A stretch of 64,000 nt of DNA, from NCBI GenBank assembly GCA_016699635.1, contig CP064983.1:186001-250000 (forward strand), written 5' to 3'. The translations under genes and the position numbers were made by a program. Of this stretch, positions 57,457 through 64,000 are shown piece by piece. Position 1 is the first letter of the stretch; every line of letters begins with the position of its first letter. Origin of the DNA: Bacteroidota bacterium. GTDB lineage: Bacteria > Bacteroidota > Bacteroidia > AKYH767-A > OLB10. The notes beneath the pieces are model-generated. The model saw nothing but the letters and a program-made list of their open reading frames with translations, made no database searches and was not told where the DNA came from.

Positions 57457-58899
57457 ATGAAATTACCATTTAAGAAACTCACCACACTTGTATTAGGTTC
57501 TTTTATCGGTCCTTTTATCATGACATTTTTTATAGCACTCTTTGTGCTGCTGATGCAATTCTTGTGGAAGTATATTGATGATTTAGTTGGCAAAGGACTC
57601 GACTGGTGGACCATCACTAAACTTCTTGGCTACACATCAACCACCTTAGTTCCTTTGGCATTGCCATTAGCTATATTGTTGTCATCAATAATGACTTTTG
57701 GCAACCTTGCGGAACACTATGAGATTGTTGCCACAAAATCGGCAGGTATTTCTTTACAAAGGTTAATGCGCCCATTAGTAGTGGTTGCAATAATAATTTC
57801 TTTAGGCGCCTTTTATTTTTCAAACAACATTTTACCTTACAGTAATCTTAAAATGGGCTCGCTGCTTTATGATGTGCGTCAACAAAAGCCGGCATTGTTT
57901 ATTAAAGAAGGTGTTTTTTACAATGGCATTGATGGCTACAGTATTAAAATAGGTAAAAAAGCTGATGATGGTAAATCAATCAAAAACATCATGATTTATG
58001 ATCATACACACAACATGGGTAATAAAAAAGTTGTGATTGCCGATAGTGGCACTATGGTGATGACAAATGATAAGCGTTATCTTATTCTAACTTTAATAAA
58101 TGGGCATTCATACGAAGAACAACAAAACCGTAAAAAAAATTACGACACCAATCCACTACTCAGAACGCAATTCCAATCCGAAACTATTCGTTTTGACTTA
58201 TCGTCTTTTCAGCTAAACAGAACCAATGAAGACCTGTTTAAAGACAACTATCAGATGATGAATGTCAAACAGCTTAATGCCATGATTGATACTTTTCAAT
58301 TACAGGCAGCACAGCGAAAAACACGTTTTGCCAGAGACATAAAACCATATTATCAGTTTTTAAAGGACTCAACATTGTTTATCCATGTTAGCAATGCCAT
58401 TGCAAAACCTTTTCTAACTGATAGCATCAAACTAAACAACACCAAATTTGAAACAGCTTTGTCGCAATGTCGTGTCATCAAATCGTATATAGAAAGTGCT
58501 GATGATGATTTAGAGAGCAGAAATCGTGCCTATGTAAAATATCAAATTGAGTGGCATCGCAAATTCACTTTATCAATTGCCTGTTTATTGCTGTTCTTAA
58601 TTGGAGCACCTTTAGGTGCCATCATCCGCAAAGGCGGTCTTGGACTACCTATTGTAATTTCCATTGCATTCTTCCTCTGCTATCACATTATTTCCATCAC
58701 AGGAGAAAAGATGGCAAAAGAAGGAATCATCAGTGTAGAAAGAGGCGTGTGGCAATCGTCATTGGTGTTGCTGCCTATCGGAATTTTTATGGTTTACAAA
58801 GCCACACATGACTCAGCCTTGTTTGATATGGACTCTTATAAGTCATTTTTCAAAAAACTGTTCCGGAAAAAACGGCTTGATGACTTTTTACCTAAGTAG
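57457..58899 (+). CDS. LptF/LptG-family LPS export permease
   Basis: Six membrane helices, three at each end, around a periplasmic jelly-roll-like domain. Signatures are SFIGPFIMTFFIALFVLLMQF, TTLVPLALPLAILLSSIM and LLFLIGAPLGAIIRKGGLGLP. It would work with LptBC and LptA/OstA-like proteins in lipopolysaccharide transport. The start is ATG 57457. Its stop codon TAG (58897-58899) lies within the first bases of the 121-bp palindromic element that follows. Confidence 0.9.
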   Translation: MKLPFKKLTTLVLGSFIGPFIMTFFIALFVLLMQFLWKYIDDLVGKGLDWWTITKLLGYTSTTLVPLALPLAILLSSIMTFGNLAEHYEIVATKSAGISLQRLMRPLVVVAIIISLGAFYFSNNILPYSNLKMGSLLYDVRQQKPALFIKEGVFYNGIDGYSIKIGKKADDGKSIKNIMIYDHTHNMGNKKVVIADSGTMVMTNDKRYLILTLINGHSYEEQQNRKKNYDTNPLLRTQFQSETIRFDLSSFQLNRTNEDLFKDNYQMMNVKQLNAMIDTFQLQAAQRKTRFARDIKPYYQFLKDSTLFIHVSNAIAKPFLTDSIKLNNTKFETALSQCRVIKSYIESADDDLESRNRAYVKYQIEWHRKFTLSIACLLLFLIGAPLGAIIRKGGLGLPIVISIAFFLCYHIISITGEKMAKEGIISVERGVWQSSLVLLPIGIFMVYKATHDSALFDMDSYKSFFKKLFRKKRLDDFLPK

Positions 58900-59015
58900 G
58901 TGCGAGCGTGTCGCTCGTGTCATTTAACTATTTTCGCTTTTAGCGAAAGAGAGATTAATTTTATGGCTGCAAGCCATTAAAATAATAGGTAACGAGGCAC
59001 AGCCTCGCACCTACT
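58895..59015. repeat. 121-bp compound palindromic repeat, copy A
   Basis: Ends in perfect 12-bp inverted repeats AGTAGGTGCGAG/CTCGCACCTACT. Inside are four hairpins: CGAGC/GCTCG, TTTCGCT/AGCGAAA, TGGCT/AGCCA and CGAGGC/GCCTCG. A second copy of equal length lies at 59572-59692. Resembles a BIME or MITE. Confidence 0.88.
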
Positions 59016-59093
59016 GAGAACAGAGGCTACGCTGATTTGTCCAGTGAAATCAATAATTGTATATTTGCTCTTTCTATTTTGTCTTGATTGCCT

Positions 59094-59345
59094 ATGAGTA
59101 AATATGAAAAGTTGTTATTTAAATTGTTGAGTGGAAAAAATGACACTAATTTTGCTTTTAGCGATTTATGTAAACTGTTGGATGAATTAGGATTTAATAA
59201 AAGAATTAAAGGCAGCCATCATATTTATTATAAAAATAATGTTGATGAAATAATAAATATTCAACCTGATAAAGCGAAAGCAAAACCTTATCAGGTTAGA
59301 CAAGTAAGAAATCTGATTATAAAATATAAACTGATTGATATATGA
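59094..59345 (+). CDS. hicA: HicA-like mRNA interferase toxin
   Basis: 83 residues from ATG 59094 (59088 also possible). Double-stranded-RNA-binding-like fold with the catalytic histidine in IKGSHHIYYKN and the typical KPYQVRQVRNLIIKY end. Overlaps hicB by 4 bp (ATGA), the usual hicA-hicB order. Confidence 0.9.
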   Translation: MSKYEKLLFKLLSGKNDTNFAFSDLCKLLDELGFNKRIKGSHHIYYKNNVDEIINIQPDKAKAKPYQVRQVRNLIIKYKLIDI

Positions 59346-59551
59346 GTAAATATGAAATCATTATTTATTGGAGTAAGGATGATAAAAGCTACATTGCCGA
59401 AGTACCTGAACTGGCAGGATGCATGGCTGACGGAAAATCATATCAACAGGCATTGTCAAATGTGGAAGTGATTATTAACGAGTGGTTGGAAACAGCCAAG
59501 CAGTTAAACCGCACCATTCCAAAACCCAAAGGAAAACTGATGTATGCCTGA
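59342..59551 (+). CDS. hicB: HicB-like antitoxin
   Basis: 69 residues of the HicB RNase-H-like fold: YIAEVPELAGCMADGKSYQQALSNVEVIINEWLE. Ends with TIPKPKGKLMYA; no C-terminal helix-turn-helix is present, so autoregulation, if any, would need another part of the complex. Confidence 0.9.
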   Translation: MSKYEIIIYWSKDDKSYIAEVPELAGCMADGKSYQQALSNVEVIINEWLETAKQLNRTIPKPKGKLMYA

Positions 59552-59571
59552 CCTTTCCTGCCGCCCATCTT

Positions 59572-59692
59572 TGTAAGCGCGAGCGTGTCGCTCGTGTCAT
59601 TTTATTATTTTCGCTTTTAGCGAAAGAGAGATTAATTTTATGGCTGCAAGCCATTAAAATAATAGGCAACGAGGCACAGCCTCGCACCTACA
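59572..59692. repeat. 121-bp compound palindromic repeat, copy B
   Basis: Direct repeat of copy A with few differences (ends TGTAAGCGCGAG and CTCGCACCTACA). Copies A and B bracket the hicAB pair. Confidence 0.88.
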
Positions 59693-59705
59693 GATATTCC
59701 CCTCT

Positions 59706-59729
59706 GGTGCAAGTCTTCAGACTTGCGCC
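59706..59729. repeat. REP hairpin upstream of the third RAYT gene
   Basis: GGTGCAAGTC-TTCA-GACTTGCGCC, 10-bp stem. Same family as 60320-60343. Confidence 0.88.
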
Positions 59730-59761
59730 TCCCTTTCATTAAAAAATGCACATTTGCAACC

Positions 59762-60313
59762 ATGAGTTCCAAGTATAAGTTTCACAATCCTGATGCGATA
59801 TATTTTGTTACCTTTTCAGTTATAAACTGGATTGATGTTTTTACAAGAAACCTCTATAAAGATATTTTAATTGACAGCATAAAATATTGTCAAAAAGAAA
59901 AAGGTTTGGTAGTTCATGGTTGGGTTATTATGACCAATCATGTACACATGATAATTTCTAAAAACGGAGCTTGGGTATTGCCTGATATAATACGCGACCT
60001 TAAAAAGTTTACAGCTTATAAAATTACAGGGGCTATTATGGAAAACTCACAGGAAAGCAGGCGTGAATGGATGTTTAATCTTTTTAAACGTGCAGGCGAA
60101 AGGAACTCCAATAATACAAACTGGCAATTTTGGCAACAGGATAATCACCTCATTGAATTAAGTGATGCAAAAATGCAGGAACAGAAATTAAATTACATAC
60201 ATGAAAATCCTGTGCGGACAGGATTGGTTTATAATCCCGAATAATATGTTTACAGCAGTGCAACGGATTATTGTGGTAGTAAAGGACTTGTTGACTTGGT
60301 GCTGCTTGAATGA
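59762..60313 (+). CDS. REP-associated tyrosine transposase (RAYT) with an internal TAA
   Basis: Starts MSSKYKFHNPDAIYFVTFSV; HUH motif MTNHVHMIIS; tyrosine in KKFTAYKITG; end NYIHENPVRTGLVYNPE. A TAA at 60242-60244 stands where a Glu/Asp codon is expected, and the frame continues YVYSSATDYCGSKGLVDL to TGA 60311-60313, matching other RAYT ends. So the last 22 residues are cut off by a single substitution. It is flanked by matching REP hairpins and lies close to the 47108 RAYT in sequence. Confidence 0.87.
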
Positions 60314-60319
60314 TAGTAT

Positions 60320-60343
60320 GGCACAAGTCCGAAGACTTGCGCC
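60320..60343. repeat. REP hairpin downstream of the third RAYT, target of the IS
   Basis: GGCACAAGTC-CGAA-GACTTGCGCC. The IS4-family element starts at the next base; the 3' arm GACTTGCGCC (60334-60343) is the duplicated target. Confidence 0.88.
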
Positions 60344-61802
60344 CAATGTCATTAAGTTAAGGAATAAGAAATTGGAGTTCAAATTACTGATCTTCTATTT
60401 TGAAATTGTTTAGGCTTAGTGCGTTGGCGGTATTTATCAACTTCTCTTTTATTGTTTCTACCAGACCTTATGGGAATAACGTTTATTATAAAAAGTTGTT
60501 CTAATTCTTTTAATAACACATCTCCGTTTGCTTTTTTTAAAAACAGCTGCACCAATCGTTCTCTTATAAATCCTAAGGATAATGAACTGTTAATTTTGTA
60601 TTGATATTTTCTGTTTTCATATTTTTTGTCTGCCTGCAGTTGAGCATCTTCCATTAAAATAGTTTGCATGTTACTCATGTACAAAGCGCAGTTAAATTCC
60701 TGCTGAATAAATTGATTACTGGTGCCTGAAAAATTTTCCACTCCAATTATATTTTTAAACCTGTTATAAAATGTTTCTACTTTCCATCTTTTAAAATATA
60801 ATTGTTCAAACTCCTCATACAGATATTTTTGGGTGTCTGTAAGTGATGTCATTAATATTTCTGTTTCTCCTGATGACAATTCAATTCTTAACATTCGTAC
60901 CTGTATAGTACTCTCTGGCTTGTACGGCAAGCCTTTAAATGATTTGTGTTGCTTAGATTTTATTTCAATAATTTCTTGAAGTTTACCTGACTCATAAAAT
61001 ATTTTTACCTGCTTGGAAAAGGTGTGTTTGCATCGACACAAAAAATTAACACCTCGTTGTTGCATTTTATAAGCCAAATCAAAACTGGTGTAAGCCCTAT
61101 CCATAATAATTAAATCCCCTTTACCGGTATATTTTAAATGACTATAAGCCAGCGGAACCTCTCCTTGCGAAAATGGAACTAATTTGCCATCGAGTACAAG
61201 TTCATTTAAAACATCATATAGAACCGACACGCGTGCAACAATCACGTCATCTGTCTGTTTCTGATTGTTGAATGTCCCATACATATTTTTGAGCTCTGTG
61301 GACAGAGGCAAATTAATGGTTGACCCATCTACACTGAGCACTCTGTGTCCTTTATAGAGATCAACTTTTTCATCGTTGTCTAAGTAATACTCCGTTGCAA
61401 TTAAATTGTTGAGATCGAAAAAGAAATCAGGCTTTAGTTTTCTCCTGCTCTGAACAAAAGCACTTGATGTGATTCTTTTAACCGAACTCTTTGTTATATG
61501 CCCAAGTTCCTTAAAAAAAGAATTGAGTTCAGCCTGTATGTTGTGCCTTAAGAGTTTTAACATACACAAAACTAATTCTTCAAACGGAAATTTTCTGTTC
61601 CTGGTAAAATCTTTATTCGTACTTCGATAACGCTTTTTACCTCTGATGAATAAATGAAATCACTGCTTAATGCAGTAAAATAAGAATTTGATTTTATTGC
61701 CATTGGTGTTTTACAAATGGAGAAATATGCCATTAGCTAAATGTATTGAGCGCCATTAATTTATTAATAGACAGCTGTTTGTTTCTTAACTTAATGACAT
61801 TG
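60344..61802 (-). mobile_element. IS4-family insertion sequence, 1,459 bp, with intact ends and 10-bp target duplication
   Basis: Perfect 18-bp terminal inverted repeats CAATGTCATTAAGTTAAG at 60344-60361 and 61785-61802. Direct repeat GACTTGCGCC at 60334-60343 and 61803-61812 is the target duplication. One full transposase gene on the minus strand. Complete structure indicates recent insertion. Confidence 0.93.
60379..61569 (-). CDS. IS4-family DDE transposase
   Basis: 396 residues. DDE motifs: first Asp in VLSVDGSTINLP, second in LIIMDRAYTSFDLAYKM, and the C-terminal Y-(2)-R-(3)-E-(6)-K block in LYFKRWKVETFYNRFK. Intact reading frame with the stop 18 bp inside the left inverted repeat. Catalyses cut-and-paste transposition of the surrounding element. 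Confidence 0.95.
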   Translation of the reverse strand: MCMLKLLRHNIQAELNSFFKELGHITKSSVKRITSSAFVQSRRKLKPDFFFDLNNLIATEYYLDNDEKVDLYKGHRVLSVDGSTINLPLSTELKNMYGTFNNQKQTDDVIVARVSVLYDVLNELVLDGKLVPFSQGEVPLAYSHLKYTGKGDLIIMDRAYTSFDLAYKMQQRGVNFLCRCKHTFSKQVKIFYESGKLQEIIEIKSKQHKSFKGLPYKPESTIQVRMLRIELSSGETEILMTSLTDTQKYLYEEFEQLYFKRWKVETFYNRFKNIIGVENFSGTSNQFIQQEFNCALYMSNMQTILMEDAQLQADKKYENRKYQYKINSSLSLGFIRERLVQLFLKKANGDVLLKELEQLFIINVIPIRSGRNNKREVDKYRQRTKPKQFQNRRSVI

Positions 61803-61812
61803 GACTTGCGCC

Positions 61813-61896
61813 AGTGGGGAAAATATCAATCCAGCCAATGGTTGTAAATGTTACAAAATATAAACCGCCCGGAAAAGTTTTATAAACTTCAGACAT
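61813..61896 (-). pseudogene. 5' fragment of a fourth RAYT gene
   Basis: From ATG 61894-61896 the minus strand reads MSEVYKTFPGGLYFVTFTT then IGWIDIFP, closely like the start of the RAYT at 47108. It is cut off at a half REP (CGCAAGTC) beside the IS. Only about 27 codons remain. Confidence 0.85.
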
Positions 61897-61969
61897 TTGT
61901 TGTTTGCATATATGCAAAAATGATAATTTTTAGATCAGTATATGATTGAAGTAAAACTTCCAAACACAA

Positions 61970-61998
61970 AACCCACGAAGCACAGCTTCGCGGGTACG
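61970..61998. repeat. REP-like hairpin downstream of the RAYT fragment
   Basis: ACCCACGAAGC-ACA-GCTTCGCGGGT, 11-bp near-perfect stem of the same general type as the other REPs, different sequence. On the minus strand it lies upstream of the RAYT fragment. Confidence 0.7.
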
Positions 61999-62044
61999 GG
62001 GATGCTGCGCTTATGTATTTGAGTAATTTCATTTAAAACAAAAG

Positions 62045-63586
62045 TTATTCAACAATAAATTTATTTACCAATCTTTCTTTTTCTGTTTGCAACGAAACAA
62101 TGTACATGCCTTTTGCAAGTGCGCTGCAATTAATATCCTGTGTAAAATAACCGCCTGCGCTACCCCCAACCCCTGAAGGGGAGAGCACTCGCGCAGTGTT
62201 ATAAATTAGCTTGCCTGTAACATCATATAGGGTTAGTGTTATATTTTTCCCTTTTAAATGCTGCGCATTTACAAACAATTTTTGCCATGATGCCATGTAG
62301 GTAACAAACAACTCCGCTCCCTTTGCTGATGTTGCAAGAGGTGCTATACCCGTTAATGTATCACAGGGACTGCCTGATATTGCAGGCAGTGTATAATCAG
62401 GATTATTAGGCAAACCTAAATACGTTCTTTTACCGCCCAGATAAAAACTGTACGGCTGAAAATCGCAAGCACTTCCTAAACTATCAGGTTGATTTATTAC
62501 TGACAAGTTCATATTGTACATGTTGTAAACAGTATCCTGATATGGATAAGGAAATTGAACTCCGTTATAGTATATGCTGGCTAAATAAATTTTATTGTCT
62601 GGAGCTAATTTTAATCCGCCACCTGCATATTGTGGGCTGCTTATAGTCCAAAGCGTGTCTTTTGATAAAGTAATATTAGATGCATTCAAATCGTACTGAA
62701 AAAGCCATGTCGGTTGGTCAGCAGTGCTTACATAAAGTTTGCTTGCATCGGGTGAGAATGCGCAACTAAATAAATATGGCACTGATGGCAACGCTTCCGG
62801 TTCAATGGTAACAAGATTGCTTAATAATCCTGAGCAACGGTCAAAATCATATAGCTCTGTTAAACCAATCAAATTGGTATGTCCAGAGTTAGTTTTGTTT
62901 AATGAACCTATTGACTGAACGGAAACATTCTGAATGCTGTCAGGTGTTATTAAATAAGAATACCAGTCATTGTTGCCATTTGATAAAGAACCTGCTTTTC
63001 TGAATAATACCCACCAGTCTCTTCCATTGCCATGTTTAACAGCATTCAGGCAATCCACCTGCTGAAAACTTTGCAATTGAATATTTTTAACTGTAACTGC
63101 ACCCAATCCATTATTTAGCCGCATATCAATAATACTATAGCACAAACCAAAAGTGGTAGTACTTCCAATAGAAAATAAATAATAGGTGCTGTCATTGGCA
63201 GGATTAGGCACTATTACCAATTCCTGATACCATCCTTTGCCAAATATAGAATCACCATTAGCCATTATTGAATTTGTGGAGTTAAAAACAATGGTTGAAA
63301 ATGCGGGATTTGAACCTGAATAAGGCATTGTTGCTGCATAAAAAAGTAAATTCCCGTTATTGTCTGAAATGCTGACACAGCTTCCTCTACTATCCATACC
63401 GGATTGAAAAGTTACAGGTACTCCCGAACCAAAATCTATTCCCGCACTATCACCAAAGCACCAAACAGAATTCTTGTTTTGTGAAAAGCAAAAAAAATGG
63501 CAGCAACAGAGTGTTGCTGCCATTAGTAAACATTTTAAATTATTTAATAACCACAAACCGCTTTTTAAAGTATTCGCCTGTTTCAT
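62045..63586 (-). CDS. T9SS-secreted WD40-like protein, paralog of 29754-31304
   Basis: 513 residues: signal peptide region (LKCLLMAATLCCCHFFCFSQ), propeller-like body (CAFSPDASKLYVSTAD, NYTLPAISGSPCDTLTGIAP) and T9SS sorting domain (KMYIVSLQTEKERLVNKFIVE-type end). The start at 63586 overlaps the upstream paralog's stop by 47 bp and includes its terminator hairpin; a later ATG at 63523 would leave a signal peptide without positive charges. The segment SPSGVGGSAG (about residues 467-476) comes from a palindromic element. Confidence 0.85.
   Translation of the reverse strand: MKQANTLKSGLWLLNNLKCLLMAATLCCCHFFCFSQNKNSVWCFGDSAGIDFGSGVPVTFQSGMDSRGSCVSISDNNGNLLFYAATMPYSGSNPAFSTIVFNSTNSIMANGDSIFGKGWYQELVIVPNPANDSTYYLFSIGSTTTFGLCYSIIDMRLNNGLGAVTVKNIQLQSFQQVDCLNAVKHGNGRDWWVLFRKAGSLSNGNNDWYSYLITPDSIQNVSVQSIGSLNKTNSGHTNLIGLTELYDFDRCSGLLSNLVTIEPEALPSVPYLFSCAFSPDASKLYVSTADQPTWLFQYDLNASNITLSKDTLWTISSPQYAGGGLKLAPDNKIYLASIYYNGVQFPYPYQDTVYNMYNMNLSVINQPDSLGSACDFQPYSFYLGGKRTYLGLPNNPDYTLPAISGSPCDTLTGIAPLATSAKGAELFVTYMASWQKLFVNAQHLKGKNITLTLYDVTGKLIYNTARVLSPSGVGGSAGGYFTQDINCSALAKGMYIVSLQTEKERLVNKFIVE
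62160..62187. repeat. DUF559-type palindrome inside the T9SS coding sequence
   Basis: ACCCCCAACCCCTGAAGGGG plus AG (62162-62183) is identical to the core of the array units at 26.9-29.6 kb. It is read as SPSGVGGS, a different frame from the copy at 29815, and keeps the protein open. Confidence 0.8.
63490..63524 (-). terminator. Terminator of the upstream paralog, lying inside the next gene's signal-peptide region
   Basis: On the minus strand AATGGCAGCAACA-CTC-TGTTGCTGCCATT, a perfect 13-bp stem, is followed by a T-run. It starts 16 nt after the stop at 63540 and also encodes MAATLCCCHF of the downstream gene. Confidence 0.85.
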
Positions 63587-64000
63587 TCTTTATTCTAATA
63601 TTATACACTCCGTCAGAAAGCGAAGATACATCTATTACACCACTGCTGCTATTATTTTGCTTTTTCAATAATAACCTGCCGTAAAGGTCATAAACCTGCA
63701 TTTCGTTTTTGCCTTCAGGCATTCCGCTAGCATACAATGTACTGTTGGCGGGGTTGGGATATAACCTCACTCCCTCCCGATAGCTATCGGGATTCTCCAA
63801 AGGAGAGGGAGCAATACCTGTGATTGTATCACACACACTTCCCGCTAACGCTCCCAAATCATAATCGGGATTATTGGGCAAGCTGTAATATGTACGTTTG
63901 CCGCCTAAGTAGAAACTGAACGGTTGATAATTACATGCTGCGCCAATATTATCAGGCTCGTTAATTACACTCAGGTTCATGTTTATGTAATTATACATGC
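63540..64000 (-). CDS. T9SS-secreted protein, C-terminal part (runs off the window)
   Basis: Third member of the paralogous family; the 5' part lies beyond 64000. Visible are NLSVINEPDNIGAACNYQPF, a linker and a full sorting domain (RLYPNPANSTLYAS ... GVYNIRIKNETGEYFKK). The linker SPLENPDSYREG is encoded by the palindrome TCCCGATAGCTATCGGGA and a CTCC/GGAG hairpin (63771-63812). Confidence 0.85.
   Translation of the reverse strand, partial: MYNYINMNLSVINEPDNIGAACNYQPFSFYLGGKRTYYSLPNNPDYDLGALAGSVCDTITGIAPSPLENPDSYREGVRLYPNPANSTLYASGMPEGKNEMQVYDLYGRLLLKKQNNSSSGVIDVSSLSDGVYNIRIKNETGEYFKKRFVVIK
63771..63812. repeat. RAYT-type palindrome inside a T9SS coding sequence
   Basis: 18-bp perfect palindrome TCCCGATAGCTATCGGGA (63775-63792), nested in CTCCCTC...GAGAGGGAG. 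Same CGATAGCTATCG core as the REP clusters at 26716 and 47642. Read in frame as the linker before the sorting domain. Confidence 0.8.

Noticed and set aside
2515..60244. Reassigned TAA codon
   Set aside because: TAA ends many normal genes here (for example dnaA, rplS, ribBA); the two internal TAA codons are better explained by substitutions.
58895..61812. Composite transposon or integrative element covering hicAB to the IS
   Set aside because: No integrase, no shared outer ends and no tRNA target; better read as independent insertions near each other.

Overview
The window is an AT-rich stretch of a Bacteroidota chromosome (Cytophagales/Chitinophagales-like; I cannot place it below phylum). 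The evidence is a TonB-dependent receptor with an N-terminal carboxypeptidase-regulatory-like domain, several extracellular proteins ending in type IX secretion (T9SS) sorting domains, OstA-like and LptF/G lipopolysaccharide transport genes, a Bacteroidota-type proline dehydrogenase, and promoters with the phylum's -7 element TAnnTTTG, two of them with a well-spaced -33 TTG. No rRNA or prophage is present, and there is one tRNA.

Layout. 1-26.6 kb is mostly housekeeping: TonB receptor, mutL, two rhomboids, an exo/endonuclease-phosphatase, a stand-alone Cas6-like protein, an AsmA-GT51 fusion, glutathione peroxidase, rimO, a 5'-nucleotidase split into two genes in reverse domain order, dnaA, a low-molecular-weight phosphatase, an RsmI-like methylase, proline dehydrogenase, cdaA, an M48 protease, a PagL-like deacylase, mazG, trmD and rplS. 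26.6-29.75 kb is a repeat island. It holds a tail remnant of a REP-associated transposase (RAYT), about ten units of a roughly 160-200 bp repeat, one intact DUF559 nuclease gene inside a unit, and a HepT/MntA toxin-antitoxin pair between units. 29.75-46.3 kb carries a T9SS protein, a DsbA-family oxidoreductase, a GT2 glycosyltransferase, miaE and an OstA-like gene, then zapA, a possible 6S RNA and rny. A surface-polysaccharide cluster (flippase, O-antigen ligase, two GT4) follows, then tRNA-Cys, a SUI1-family factor, a lipid kinase and an LTA-synthase-like protein. 46.4-53.1 kb is accessory: two RAYT transposases with their REP hairpins, a tandem pair of T9SS beta-propeller proteins, orphan T9SS tails and two lipoproteins. 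53.6-58.9 kb is housekeeping again (ribBA, recN, osmC-like, guanine deaminase, lptF/G). 58.9-62 kb is a mobile-element nest: two copies of a 121-bp palindromic repeat around hicAB, a RAYT with REPs, and a 1,459-bp IS4-family element that landed exactly at a REP hairpin with a 10-bp target duplication. The window closes with two T9SS paralogs.

Two points matter for reading the annotation. First, about twenty otherwise normal genes are interrupted by single-base frameshifts, often in homopolymers, and two by an in-frame TAA. In one case a paralog shows the undamaged run. Most are therefore probably sequence errors, and I give corrected gene spans. Second, the most unusual biology is the palindromic repeats. 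The DUF559 gene sits inside one copy of a repeat whose other copies look like internally deleted versions of it, and the same palindrome family (and the RAYT-associated palindrome) appears in frame inside T9SS-protein coding sequences.
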